Below, piece after piece: positions 16,768-25,534 of a stretch of DNA of 64,000 nucleotides. Every line of letters begins with the position of its first letter. Position 1 is the first letter of the stretch. The notes beneath the pieces are model-generated. The model had not been told where the DNA came from. It searched no databases and saw only the letters and a program-made list of their open reading frames with translations. Source of the DNA: Pusillimonas sp044464525 (GTDB taxonomy: Bacteria; Pseudomonadota; Gammaproteobacteria; Burkholderiales; Burkholderiaceae_B); contig NZ_JBIQLE010000011.1 of NCBI RefSeq assembly GCF_044464525.1, positions 1-64,000 on the forward strand, written 5' to 3'. The position numbers and the translations under genes are program-made.

Positions 16768-17964
16768 ATGAGTAAAAAAATCACTATTGCCCTGGCGGCG
16801 CTGCTGATGTGCATGGGAGGTGCCGCCCATGCCGAAAAATCCTACGGGCCCGGCGTTACCGATACGGAAATCAAGATCGGCCAGACCAACCCGTACAGTG
16901 GGCCGGTTTCGGCGGCGTCCGTAAACGGGAAAATGATGACCGCCTACTTCAATATGGTGAATAGCCAGGGCGGGATCAACGGAAGAAAGGTCAATCTCAT
17001 AACCTTGGACGACGAGCTGAGCCCGCCGCGAACGGTCGAGCATCACCGCAGGCTGGTGGAGCGCGATAGCGTCCTGGCCATTGTTGGCACACTGGGCACG
17101 CCCACCAATGCCGCCGTCCAGAAGTATCTGAACCAGAAGAAAGTGCCCAGCCTGCTGTTGATTACCGGCGCCAAGAGGTTCATTGATCCGGAAACTTCGC
17201 CGTACTCGATGGGTTATTACCCCAGTTACGAGATTGAAGCATCGAAATATGCCGAGTATCTGCTTGAGCACAAGCCCGACGCCAAGGTGGGTGTGCTGTA
17301 CCAGAATGACGATCTCGGCAAGGACTTCCTCGGCGCGTTCAAGAAGCGGCTTGGCGCGGCGGCCGACAAGATGATCGTGCGCGAGGCGTCGTACGAGATC
17401 TCCACCCCCAGCATCGATTCCCAGATCATCGCGCTCAAGGGTGCCGGGGCGGATACGCTGTTAAATATAACGACGCAGAAGTTTGGCGCCCAGGCCATAA
17501 AGAAAGTACACGACCTGGGGTGGGAGCCGTTGCATTTCATCAGTTTCATCGCCAGCTCGAAGGGCGCCGTGCTCACTCCCGCGGGCCTGGATATTTCCAC
17601 CGGACTCGTCACCGCCTCGGTGGTAAAGGACCCTGATAACGATAGCGGCTCGGACAAGGACGTCGAGCAGTATCGCGCGTTCATGGCCAAGTGGTATCCC
17701 GACGGCGACCCGGCCGACACGAACACTGTGTGGGCGTATACCGCCGCCCAGCTCGCGGCCATCATACTCGAGCGCTGCGGCGACAACCTGACACGCGAGA
17801 ACCTGATGAAGGTGGCCACCTCGCTGAAGGACGTCAGGCTGGCCATGCTGATGGACGGGGTAACAGTCAACACCTCGCCGACCGACTATCTTGCGGTCAA
17901 CGAGGCGCGGCTTCAGCGCTTTGACGGCAAGGCCTGGGTACCCTTCGAGGGCCGTGCCGAGTGA
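16768..17964 (+). CDS. Liv-type ABC transporter substrate-binding protein
   Basis: The 398-residue protein has a signal peptide (MSKKITIALAALLMCMGGAAHA) and a type 1 periplasmic-binding fold of the branched-chain amino acid family (TDTEIKIGQTNPYSGPVSAASVNGKMM; GVLYQNDDLGKDFLGAFKKRLG). ATG at 16768 follows GGAGACGAG. Its stop overlaps the livG start by 4 bases. In catabolic operons such proteins often bind aromatic acids instead of amino acids; with a ring hydroxylase upstream, an aromatic ligand is likely but inferred. Confidence 0.92.
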   Translation: MSKKITIALAALLMCMGGAAHAEKSYGPGVTDTEIKIGQTNPYSGPVSAASVNGKMMTAYFNMVNSQGGINGRKVNLITLDDELSPPRTVEHHRRLVERDSVLAIVGTLGTPTNAAVQKYLNQKKVPSLLLITGAKRFIDPETSPYSMGYYPSYEIEASKYAEYLLEHKPDAKVGVLYQNDDLGKDFLGAFKKRLGAAADKMIVREASYEISTPSIDSQIIALKGAGADTLLNITTQKFGAQAIKKVHDLGWEPLHFISFIASSKGAVLTPAGLDISTGLVTASVVKDPDNDSGSDKDVEQYRAFMAKWYPDGDPADTNTVWAYTAAQLAAIILERCGDNLTRENLMKVATSLKDVRLAMLMDGVTVNTSPTDYLAVNEARLQRFDGKAWVPFEGRAE

Positions 17965-18770
17965 GCCGGGCGCCGCAACAAGAGCGTGCATCCACCGTCC
18001 GGGGCGACAAGCTTCTGGTGGTGGACGGCGTCACGGTGCGGTTCGGAGGCATCACCGCGCTTGACGGCGTTTCATTCGACATGGACCGCAACTCGGTGCT
18101 TGGCTTGATCGGGCCGAACGGGGCGGGCAAGACCTCGCTGTTCAATTGCGTCTCACGTTTGTACGCCTATTCGCAGGGATCGATCATCTTCGACGGGCAC
18201 AGGCTTGAAGATCATTCCAGACACCGGATGGCTTACTTGGGCATCGGCCGAACGTTTCAGAACCTGGCGCTCTTCAACAGCATGTCCGTCCTGGACAATA
18301 TCAAGGTGGGACAGCATCGTTGCTCGGGCAAGGGCTTTCTTGCCAATGCGCTCAGGCTGCCCGGTGTTGCCGCCGAAGAAGCCCAAGTGCATCGCAAGGC
18401 ATGCGAACTGATCGATTTCCTTGAGCTTGGCGGGGTTTCGGCCCGGTTGGTGGGCGAACTGCCCTTTGGCACCCGCAAGCGGGTCGAGCTGGGGCGCGCC
18501 CTGGCAAGCGAGCCGTCGTTGTTGCTGCTCGATGAGCCGGCGGCGGGCCTTAATCATGAAGAGGTCGAAGACCTGGGCAAGCTCATCAGCCAGATACGCT
18601 CAAGCCTGAAGACGGGAATCCTGCTGGTGGAACATCACATGAGTCTCGTGATGAGCGTGTCCGACAAAGTGGTCGCCCTGAACTTCGGCCAGAAGATCGC
18701 CGAGGGGTCGCCCGCTGAAGTACAACGCGATCGCAGCGTCATAGAGTCTTACCTTGGGAGCTCTGAATAG
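17961..18770 (+). CDS. livG: Liv-type ABC transporter ATP-binding protein (LivG)
   Basis: The 269-residue ATPase has Walker A GPNGAGKT at 51-58, the signature-region variant LPFGTRKRVELGRAL, and Walker B LLLLDEPAAGLNHEE. The C-terminal extension typical of LivG is present (VVALNFGQKIAEGSPAEVQ). It pairs with LivF to power the LivHM channel. The GTG start at 17961 overlaps the end of the binding protein gene. livF follows after 2 bases. Confidence 0.94.
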   Translation: MSRAPQQERASTVRGDKLLVVDGVTVRFGGITALDGVSFDMDRNSVLGLIGPNGAGKTSLFNCVSRLYAYSQGSIIFDGHRLEDHSRHRMAYLGIGRTFQNLALFNSMSVLDNIKVGQHRCSGKGFLANALRLPGVAAEEAQVHRKACELIDFLELGGVSARLVGELPFGTRKRVELGRALASEPSLLLLDEPAAGLNHEEVEDLGKLISQIRSSLKTGILLVEHHMSLVMSVSDKVVALNFGQKIAEGSPAEVQRDRSVIESYLGSSE

Positions 18771-18772
18771 CC

Positions 18773-19486
18773 ATGACAGACTTGTTGGAGGTAGATGGCC
18801 TGTGCGCATCCTATGGCGGCAACCAAGTGCTGCACAGCCTGAGTTTGCGCGTTGGCCAGGGGGCCATCGTGGCGCTGCTTGGCGCGAATGGCGCCGGCAA
18901 GACCACGGCCTTGCGGGCCATCTGCCGCACGATCGATACTTCGGGCCAGATGCGCTTTGCCGGCCGGGATATAAGCCGCATGTCCACAGAGAACATCGTG
19001 CGACTGGGTATCGGCCATGTTCCCGACGGCCGGGGCACTTTCCTGGGGCTGACAGCCGAAGAGAATCTTCAGCTTGGCGGTTATGTGCGCAAGGACAAGG
19101 CGCAGGTCGCCGTGGATCGCGAGCGGGTATACGAGTATTTTCCCCGCCTGAAAGAGCGCCGCAAGCAGCAGGCCGGAACGCTATCCGGGGGCGAGCAGCA
19201 GATGCTTGCCATCGGAAGGGCATTGATGCTGGGCCCCAAGCTGCTGCTGCTGGATGAGCCCTCGTTCGGCCTGGCGCCCATGATCGTCAAGGAAATCTTC
19301 GAAATCATGTGCCTGATCAGGGAAAAAGAGCATGTAAGTATCTTGCTGGTAGAGCAGAATGCGTCCATTGCCCTCGAAGTGGCCGATCAGGCTTATTTGA
19401 TTGAAACAGGCCGTCTCGTGCTGTCCGGCACGGCGTCTGAAATCAAGAGCGACGATGCGGTCCGTCGTTCTTACCTCGGCCAATAG
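18773..19486 (+). CDS. livF: Liv-type ABC transporter ATP-binding protein (LivF)
   Basis: The 237-residue ATPase has Walker A GANGAGKT (about 36-43), signature LSGGEQQML, and Walker B LLLLDEPSFGLAPMIV, with the LivF-typical GRGTF segment after the Q-loop. It is the second motor subunit of the Liv importer encoded here. It starts 2 bases after livG and is followed by livH after 23 bases. Confidence 0.94.
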   Translation: MTDLLEVDGLCASYGGNQVLHSLSLRVGQGAIVALLGANGAGKTTALRAICRTIDTSGQMRFAGRDISRMSTENIVRLGIGHVPDGRGTFLGLTAEENLQLGGYVRKDKAQVAVDRERVYEYFPRLKERRKQQAGTLSGGEQQMLAIGRALMLGPKLLLLDEPSFGLAPMIVKEIFEIMCLIREKEHVSILLVEQNASIALEVADQAYLIETGRLVLSGTASEIKSDDAVRRSYLGQ

Positions 19487-19509
19487 CGGCCACGCCCCGG
19501 AGCAAAGCA

Positions 19510-20382
19510 ATGGAAGCTTTCTTGAACCAGATAATTTCCGGCCTGTTCAGCGGCGCAATATACGCTGCGCTGGCACTGGCACTGGTCATGATCTTCAAGT
19601 CCACGGGCCGCATCAACTTCGCCCAGGGCGAAATGGCCATGTTCACAACCTATCTGGCCTGGCTGCTCATCGACGCGGGCATGCCCTACTGGTTTGCCTT
19701 CTTCGTCACCATCGCATTGGCATTCCTGCTGGGCGTTGCGATCGAGCGCGCGGTAATCCGGCCGCTGCAGCATGCGCCGGCGCTTGCGATGGTGGTCGTC
19801 TCGATAGGCTTGCTGGTCATATTCAACAGCGTGGCGGGCTGGATCTTCACCTACACCATCAAGACGTTTCCCAGCCCGTTTCCCACATCACCGCCTTTTG
19901 GCCTGACGCTTATTTCGTGGCACGAATTGGGCAGCATTGCCGTGATACTGCTTGTCGTCGGGATGCTGTTCGCCTTTTTTCGGTATACGGCCTTGGGTCT
20001 GGCCATGCGCGCAGCTGCCCAGAATGCGCCGTCCAGCCGGCTGGTGGGCATACGGGTGGGCTGGATGCTGGCGCTGGGCTGGGGCCTGGCCGCCGCGATC
20101 GGCGCGGTAGCCGGCCTGCTGGTTGCGCCCAAAGTGTTTCTCGACCCATACATGATGTCGGGTGTGCTTGTCTATGCATTTGCAGCCGCGTTGCTGGGTG
20201 GCATAGACAGCCCCGGCGGCGCCATTGTGGGCGGATTCGTCGTGGGCCTGCTCGAGAACTTGCTGGGCGCCTACCTGATCGGCGATGAGCTGAAACTGAC
20301 GCTTGCGCTGGTCGTGATCGTAGGTGTCCTGCTTTTGAAACCGGCCGGCTTCTTCGGCCAAGTTATCGTAAAAAGGGTTTGA
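19510..20382 (+). CDS. livH: Liv-type ABC transporter permease (LivH)
   Basis: The 290-residue hydrophobic protein starts MEAFLNQIISGLFSGAIYAALALALVMIFKSTGRINFAQGEMAMF, the LivH hallmark, with about eight membrane segments and the GGIDSPGGAIVGGFVVGLLENL motif near the C-terminus. It forms the inner-membrane channel with LivM. It sits between livF and livM in the usual order. Confidence 0.94.
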   Translation: MEAFLNQIISGLFSGAIYAALALALVMIFKSTGRINFAQGEMAMFTTYLAWLLIDAGMPYWFAFFVTIALAFLLGVAIERAVIRPLQHAPALAMVVVSIGLLVIFNSVAGWIFTYTIKTFPSPFPTSPPFGLTLISWHELGSIAVILLVVGMLFAFFRYTALGLAMRAAAQNAPSSRLVGIRVGWMLALGWGLAAAIGAVAGLLVAPKVFLDPYMMSGVLVYAFAAALLGGIDSPGGAIVGGFVVGLLENLLGAYLIGDELKLTLALVVIVGVLLLKPAGFFGQVIVKRV

Positions 20383-20385
20383 ACC

Positions 20386-21369
20386 GTGATGCGCACAAAC
20401 CTCAAAAACATTGGCGAGGGCCGAAGGCTTGGCCTGGGCGTGGCCATCCTCCTCATCTGTGCCTTTCCCCTACTGCTTAGCGACTATCGTCTGTTTCAGG
20501 CGACGATGGTCCTGATCTATGCGATAGCCATACTGGGCCTCAACCTGCTCACAGGCTATACCGGTCAGATATCGCTGGGGCATGGCGCCTTCTTCGCCGT
20601 GGGCGCATACACCACCGCAGTACTGATGGACCAGTTCCAATTCGCCTACTGGCTCACGATCCCCGTTGCCGCCGTGCTGTGCCTGGTAGTCGGGTTTCTG
20701 TTCGGATTGCCCGTCCTCAGGCTGGAGGGGCACTATCTTGCTTTGGCAACCTTCGCACTGGGCGTGGCGCTGCCGCAGCTTCTGAAGCATGACAGCCTCG
20801 AGGCATGGACGGGTGGCGTGCAGGGAATAGTGTTGTCCAAGCCCGAGCCGCCCATCGAGTCGCTGCTGGGCATGGCTCTTACCGCCGACCGGTGGCTGTA
20901 CCTGCTTACCCTGGCCATCGCCGCATGCCTGTTCATAACCGCCTGGAATCTTCTCAGGGGCCGGGTCGGCCGGGCTTTGATTGCCATTCGGGATCAGCCC
21001 GTGGCTGCCGTTTCCATGGGTGTGGACATTGCCTTGTTCAAAAGCCTGGCGTTTGGGGTCAGTGCATTCTATACCGGGCTGGCCGGCTCATTGAGCGCCA
21101 TCGTGGTGGCTTTCGTGGCGCCCGACAGCTTTACCATCTTTCTTTCGCTGTCGTTGATGGTGGGTGTGGTCGTTGGCGGCCTGGCGTCGATTTCCGGCGC
21201 GGTATACGGCGCGCTGTTCTTGCAGTTCGTACCCAACCTGGCCGGCGGCATCTCAACGGCCGCGCCCTGGGCGATTTACGGTGTATTGCTGATCGTCTTC
21301 ATGTTTGTCGTGCCAGGCGGCGTGGCGGCGGCCGTTCGCGCCGCCGCTAGGCGACTCTGCCATAACTAA
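20386..21369 (+). CDS. livM: Liv-type ABC transporter permease (LivM)
   Basis: The 327-residue permease has GLNLLTGYTGQISLGHGAFFAVGAY, characteristic of LivM, and about nine membrane segments. A GTG at 20386 and an ATG at 20389 are both possible starts; they differ by one residue. It completes the importer (binding protein, G, F, H, M). A second binding protein gene follows 95 bases downstream. Confidence 0.93.
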   Translation: MMRTNLKNIGEGRRLGLGVAILLICAFPLLLSDYRLFQATMVLIYAIAILGLNLLTGYTGQISLGHGAFFAVGAYTTAVLMDQFQFAYWLTIPVAAVLCLVVGFLFGLPVLRLEGHYLALATFALGVALPQLLKHDSLEAWTGGVQGIVLSKPEPPIESLLGMALTADRWLYLLTLAIAACLFITAWNLLRGRVGRALIAIRDQPVAAVSMGVDIALFKSLAFGVSAFYTGLAGSLSAIVVAFVAPDSFTIFLSLSLMVGVVVGGLASISGAVYGALFLQFVPNLAGGISTAAPWAIYGVLLIVFMFVVPGGVAAAVRAAARRLCHN

Positions 21370-21464
21370 AAGCTATGCCTAGGTAACTTGTGCGGCACTT
21401 GTCGCCGATGTGAGACTAACCAATACTCCAAGCTTGGATCACAAGAACAAGCTAGGAGACAGGT

Positions 21465-22616
21465 ATGAAAATCACGGTTAAATTGGCGGCGGGTGCTGTG
21501 GCCGCGGCCCTGCTTGCCCTGGCCGGCATGGCGGCGGCGCAGGTTTCTGTGGGCGTGGTGGTCAGCACCACGGGCCCGGGCGCGGTGCTGGGTATTCCTT
21601 ATCGCAATGTCTTCGACATTCTTCCCAAGGAAATCGCCGGCGAACCTGTGCAGTACATCGTGCTGGATGATGCGTCGGACGTCACTACGGGCGTGCGCAA
21701 CGCCAAAAAACTGATCGAAGAGAACAAGGTCGATGTCCTGGTGGGTTCCAACTCGGTTCCCGTTACCCGCGCCATGATGCAAACCGCTGTCGAATCGCAG
21801 CTTCCGGTAATTGCGCTCAGTCCCATGCAGCTTGATGGAGCCGAGCATCCCTGGGCGTTTGGCGTGCCCCAGCCCATGCCCCTGATGATGGGCGCGGTGC
21901 TCGAGCACATGAAGCAGAACGGCGTTCAGAAGGTGGGCTACGTTGGCTTTGCCGACGCCTGGGGCGAGGCGGTGCACAAGACGCTGGATTCCCAGGATGT
22001 GGTCGAGGGGCTGGAGCTGACCAGCAACGAGCGCTATCAGCGCAATGACGTCAGCCTTACCACCCAGGCGCTGAAAATCATTGCGGGCAAGCCCGATGCG
22101 GTCGTGGTGGGCGGGTCGGGTGCGCCGGGCGCGTTGCCCCATATCGCATTGAGTGAAAGAGGCTACAAGGGCACGGTGTACAACACCCATGGTTCAGTCA
22201 GCGGCGATTTCATCCGCATTGGCGGCGCCCATGCCGAAGGGGCCGTGGCGCCCACCGGCCCCTATCTGTTCGCCGGCCAGTTGGCCGACGACAACCCGAT
22301 CAAGCCTGTGGCGGCCAAGTATCTGGCCATGTATGACGAGGCCTATGGCGCGAGCGCCCGCAGCCCTTTTGCGGGCTACGCCTTCGATACCTATCTGCTT
22401 TTGCAGGCGGCCCTGCCCAAGGCGCTGGAAGCGGCTTTGCCGGGTACGCCGGAGTTTCGCCAAGCACTGAGGGATTCGTTGGAAAACAATGTGAAGGACG
22501 TGGTCGGCACTCAGGGTGTCTACACCATGACGCCTCAGGATCATAACGGGCTGGACCATCGGGCGCGCGTGCTGGTGCAAGTGAAGGACGGCAAGTGGGC
22601 GCTTATGAACGACTGA
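21465..22616 (+). CDS. Second Liv-type substrate-binding protein
   Basis: The 383-residue protein has a signal peptide (MKITVKLAAGAVAAALLALAGMAAAQ) and a type 1 periplasmic-binding fold (VGVVVSTTGPGAVLGIPYRNVFDILPKEIAGEPVQYIVLDDASDV). ATG follows TAGGAGACAGGT. It differs clearly from the binding protein at 16768. It is downstream of livM and upstream of the hydroxypyridine-type genes, so it may lend the same LivFGHM channel a second specificity. Its 3' end overlaps the convergent LysR gene by 14 bases. Confidence 0.9.
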   Translation: MKITVKLAAGAVAAALLALAGMAAAQVSVGVVVSTTGPGAVLGIPYRNVFDILPKEIAGEPVQYIVLDDASDVTTGVRNAKKLIEENKVDVLVGSNSVPVTRAMMQTAVESQLPVIALSPMQLDGAEHPWAFGVPQPMPLMMGAVLEHMKQNGVQKVGYVGFADAWGEAVHKTLDSQDVVEGLELTSNERYQRNDVSLTTQALKIIAGKPDAVVVGGSGAPGALPHIALSERGYKGTVYNTHGSVSGDFIRIGGAHAEGAVAPTGPYLFAGQLADDNPIKPVAAKYLAMYDEAYGASARSPFAGYAFDTYLLLQAALPKALEAALPGTPEFRQALRDSLENNVKDVVGTQGVYTMTPQDHNGLDHRARVLVQVKDGKWALMND

Positions 22617-23562
22617 CGCGGTGACGCGGCTGCGGCGGACGCTCCAGGCGGGTTGCCGCTTCGTGCCGGATCAGTTCGACCATGTATTCGGCGGCCGGGG
22701 TCAGTGCGCGCGAACGCCGGGACACCAGCGTCAGTTCGCGCCGCCAGTATAGCCAGGGCAGGCTCAGGCGCTGGATGAGGCCGGCCTGCTCTTCGGCGGC
22801 AAAAACCTCCAACGGGAGAAAGCCGATGAAGTTCTGGCGGGTAATAAGCGCCTTGGACAGCACGGTGGAGCTGGTTTCCACTTGGGGCTCCAATGCTTGA
22901 AGGCCGCGCTGCTGAAAAAGGTGGTCGAGCTGATCGCGCAGCACGCCGGGCGGCGGCACCAATACCCACCCGTATTCATGCAGCGCTTCGTCGGGGAAGC
23001 TGTCGAGTTTGGCAAGGGGGTGGTCGGCGCCTACGCAGGCCACGAACAGATTGCTGCCAAGCGGCTCGCATCGCAAGTCGGTGGCCAGGGCTTCGGCCGG
23101 AGTGGGAGAGCTGATGATGAAGTCGAGTTCGCCCAGTCGCAGCCGTGGTATCAGCGATTGGAACAAGCCTTCGCTGACGCGAAAATGCAGCTTCGGGCGT
23201 TGTTGGCAGGCCAGCTCCACCATGTCGGGAATGAAGCCATGGTTGAGGGTGGGAGGCACGCCCATGGAAACCGAGCCGGTACGCACGCCGCTCATTTCCT
23301 GCAGGACGCTGCGGGTGGCATCCAGTTCGTACAGTATGAGGCTGGCGCGCTGCACCAGGATGCGGCCCATTTCAGTGGGATTGACGCCGCGGGCGTTGCG
23401 GTCCAGAAGCCGGGCGCCGGCGATTTGCTCCAGCCTGCGGATGGCCTTGCTAAGCGCCGGCTGGGAGACCCCCAGGTGTTTCGCGGCCTGGGCGATGCTG
23501 CCGAATCGGCAGATTTCAATGAAATATTCGAGGTCTGTGGGTTGGAAACTGCGCATTTTCAT
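22603..23562 (-). CDS. LysR-family regulator of the hydroxypyridine-type operon
   Basis: The 319-residue protein starts MKMRSFQPTDLEYFIEICRFGSIAQAAKHLGVSQPALSKAIRRLEQ, a standard LysR winged helix-turn-helix (6-65), with a substrate-domain from about 95. It is divergent from the NicX-like gene, with only 50 bases between start codons, so both promoters and any operator lie in 23563-23612. Controlling that trio is the likely job. ATG codons 1 and 3 are both possible starts. Confidence 0.92.
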   Translation of the reverse strand: MKMRSFQPTDLEYFIEICRFGSIAQAAKHLGVSQPALSKAIRRLEQIAGARLLDRNARGVNPTEMGRILVQRASLILYELDATRSVLQEMSGVRTGSVSMGVPPTLNHGFIPDMVELACQQRPKLHFRVSEGLFQSLIPRLRLGELDFIISSPTPAEALATDLRCEPLGSNLFVACVGADHPLAKLDSFPDEALHEYGWVLVPPPGVLRDQLDHLFQQRGLQALEPQVETSSTVLSKALITRQNFIGFLPLEVFAAEEQAGLIQRLSLPWLYWRRELTLVSRRSRALTPAAEYMVELIRHEAATRLERPPQPRHRVSRS

Positions 23563-23612
23563 GGCCTGCTGGATTTTTTACGCGGTTGTACATTATTGCA
23601 ACAGAGGTAGTG

Positions 23613-24659
23613 ATGTTAGTAGAACAGATAGAGAATAAATGGGTGGATTGTTTTCGCCGCGTCTTCCAGATGTGCGAGCTGCGACGGGGAGACCGTGTCG
23701 CCATTCTGTCCGAGACGTTGTCGCGACCGGTCAACGTAAAGCTGGCCGAGCTTGCCTTGCTTGATCTGGAGGCGCAGGTCTTTCATGTGGTGCTGCCCAC
23801 GCCGCGCCTGAAGGACCCCGTGGCGGTGCGGTCGACGGGCAGTTCGCCGGCCATCCAGGGCAATGAATCGGTCATTGCCGCGCTATGCACAAGCACCATG
23901 GTGGTCGATTGCACGGTAGAGGGCCTGCTGCATTCACGCGAGCTCAAGGCCATACTTTCCGGCGGGGCGCGCCTGATGATGATCAGCAACGAGCACCCGG
24001 AAATTCTCGAGCGCCTGATGCCCGATCCGGCCCTGCGGGAAAAGGTGGCGCTGGGCGTTGAGATGTTGGACCAGGCCTCGCGCATGCGCGTGCGCTCGGA
24101 CGCGGGCACTGATCTGGCCATCAATCTTGTCAATGCCCCGGCCCGGGGCTCGGCGGGCTTTGTGACCGAACCTGGCAAGGTGTCGTATTGGCCGGGCGGG
24201 CTGTGTTTGTGCTTTCCCCCTCGACAAAGTGTAAATGGCGTGGTCGTGCTGGACGTGGGCGATGTCAACCTCACCTTCAAGCGCTATCTTGAAAGCCGGG
24301 TCGTGCTGACCATAGAAGACGATTTTGTCGTCGACATCGCCGGAAGCGGCCTGGATGCCGAGCTGATGAAGAGCTATTTTGCGGCCTGGAACGACCGCAA
24401 TGCCTATGGCGTTTCTCATGTGGGCTGGGGCATGAACCCGGCGGCGCGCTGGGACTCTCTGGTCATGTACGACAAGCACGACACCAACGGCACCGAGCTG
24501 CGCGCCTTCGCCGGCAATTTCCTGATTTCCACCGGCGCCAACGAGCATGCTGACCGCTACACCAACGGCCATTTCGACCTGCCGCTGCGCCATTGCAGCA
24601 TCGAACTGGACGACAAGACGATAGTTTCCCGGGGCCGATTGATGGAGCCGCTGGCATGA
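23613..24659 (+). CDS. NicX-like 2,5-dihydroxypyridine 5,6-dioxygenase
   Basis: The 348-residue protein resembles NicX/HpaX, iron(II) enzymes that open 2,5-dihydroxypyridine to N-formylmaleamate. Residues in the places I recall as NicX metal ligands are kept: His269 (SHVGWG), Ser306 (FLISTG), His320 and Asp322 (GHFDLP). Length matches NicX (about 350). I start at ATG 23613 after AGAGG rather than at a TTG 27 bases earlier. Its last codons overlap the next gene (ATGA), showing tight coupling. Overall similarity to NicX looks moderate, so a related dihydroxypyridine could be the true substrate. Confidence 0.8.
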   Translation: MLVEQIENKWVDCFRRVFQMCELRRGDRVAILSETLSRPVNVKLAELALLDLEAQVFHVVLPTPRLKDPVAVRSTGSSPAIQGNESVIAALCTSTMVVDCTVEGLLHSRELKAILSGGARLMMISNEHPEILERLMPDPALREKVALGVEMLDQASRMRVRSDAGTDLAINLVNAPARGSAGFVTEPGKVSYWPGGLCLCFPPRQSVNGVVVLDVGDVNLTFKRYLESRVVLTIEDDFVVDIAGSGLDAELMKSYFAAWNDRNAYGVSHVGWGMNPAARWDSLVMYDKHDTNGTELRAFAGNFLISTGANEHADRYTNGHFDLPLRHCSIELDDKTIVSRGRLMEPLA

Positions 24660-25534
24660 GGGCGCCCGCTGTGGAGCACGAGGCTGTCCATGGCCGCACC
24701 CCGGGCCATCCCCGCATCGCCTATGCGCAGTGCGGCGCAGGCGACGAGACGCTGATCTTCCTGCATGGCATAGGCGGCAATAAAGACAACTGGGCCGAGC
24801 AGCTGCGCTACTTTGCCGGCGTGGGCTACAGGGCCGTGGCCTGGGACGCCCGCGGCTATGGCGACTCCGATGACTACGAGGGGGATTTTCGGTTCGAGGA
24901 CGTCAGCGCCGACATGCTTCGGCTGCTTGACGACCTGGGTGTGCGCCGTGCGCATTTCGTGGGCCTGTCCATGGGCGGCCGCATACTGATGGATTTTGCC
25001 TGGCGCCACGGCTCGCGTGTGCGCAGCCTGATCATGTGCGGCTCGTTTCCCAGTTTCGGCAAGGCGTTGAGCCAGGCGCAGCGCGAAGAGTATCTGCGCC
25101 TTAGGCGCGAGCCTTTGCTGGCGGGACGCAGCTTGCGGCAGCTTGCTCCCGAATTGATCGCATCGCTGGCGGGGCCTGACGTGCAACCTGAAGTATACGA
25201 AGCGCTGCACGCCAGCATTTGCCGTTTGCGGCCGCAGTCTTACTTGAAGGCGCTCGAGGCTGCGGCTTATTTCGACCGCAGCGACGAGATTGGCTCCATT
25301 ACCGCCCCAACGCTGCTGTTGTACGCCGAAAACGACAGGCTGACTCCGCCCCGGATGGGGCACGAGGTTCAGGCCATGATGCCCAGGGCCACGCTGCGCA
25401 TTTTGCCGCGCTGCGGCCATCTGATGAATCTCGAGGCCGGCGGGCTTTTCAATGAGGCGGTTCACGCCTTCCTACGCGACGAGGTGGCAAGCGCTGACCG
25501 CCCCATCGATGAACTGAAGCAGGAGAAACAATGA
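24656..25534 (+). CDS. Alpha/beta hydrolase, possible N-formylmaleamate deformylase
   Basis: The 292-residue protein has the alpha/beta hydrolase pattern: FLHGIGGNKDNW (oxyanion loop), nucleophile Ser105 in GLSMGG, acid region LLLYAENDRLTPP, and His in RCGHLMNLE. The start at 24656 overlaps the stop of the NicX-like gene and the stop overlaps the next start, both ATGA. In known nicotinate and 5-hydroxypicolinate pathways a hydrolase of this fold (NicD/HpaD) removes formate from N-formylmaleamate, and that is the best guess here. The sequence also resembles enol-lactonase-type hydrolases, so the reaction is inferred from position. Confidence 0.8.
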   Translation: MRAPAVEHEAVHGRTPGHPRIAYAQCGAGDETLIFLHGIGGNKDNWAEQLRYFAGVGYRAVAWDARGYGDSDDYEGDFRFEDVSADMLRLLDDLGVRRAHFVGLSMGGRILMDFAWRHGSRVRSLIMCGSFPSFGKALSQAQREEYLRLRREPLLAGRSLRQLAPELIASLAGPDVQPEVYEALHASICRLRPQSYLKALEAAAYFDRSDEIGSITAPTLLLYAENDRLTPPRMGHEVQAMMPRATLRILPRCGHLMNLEAGGLFNEAVHAFLRDEVASADRPIDELKQEKQ

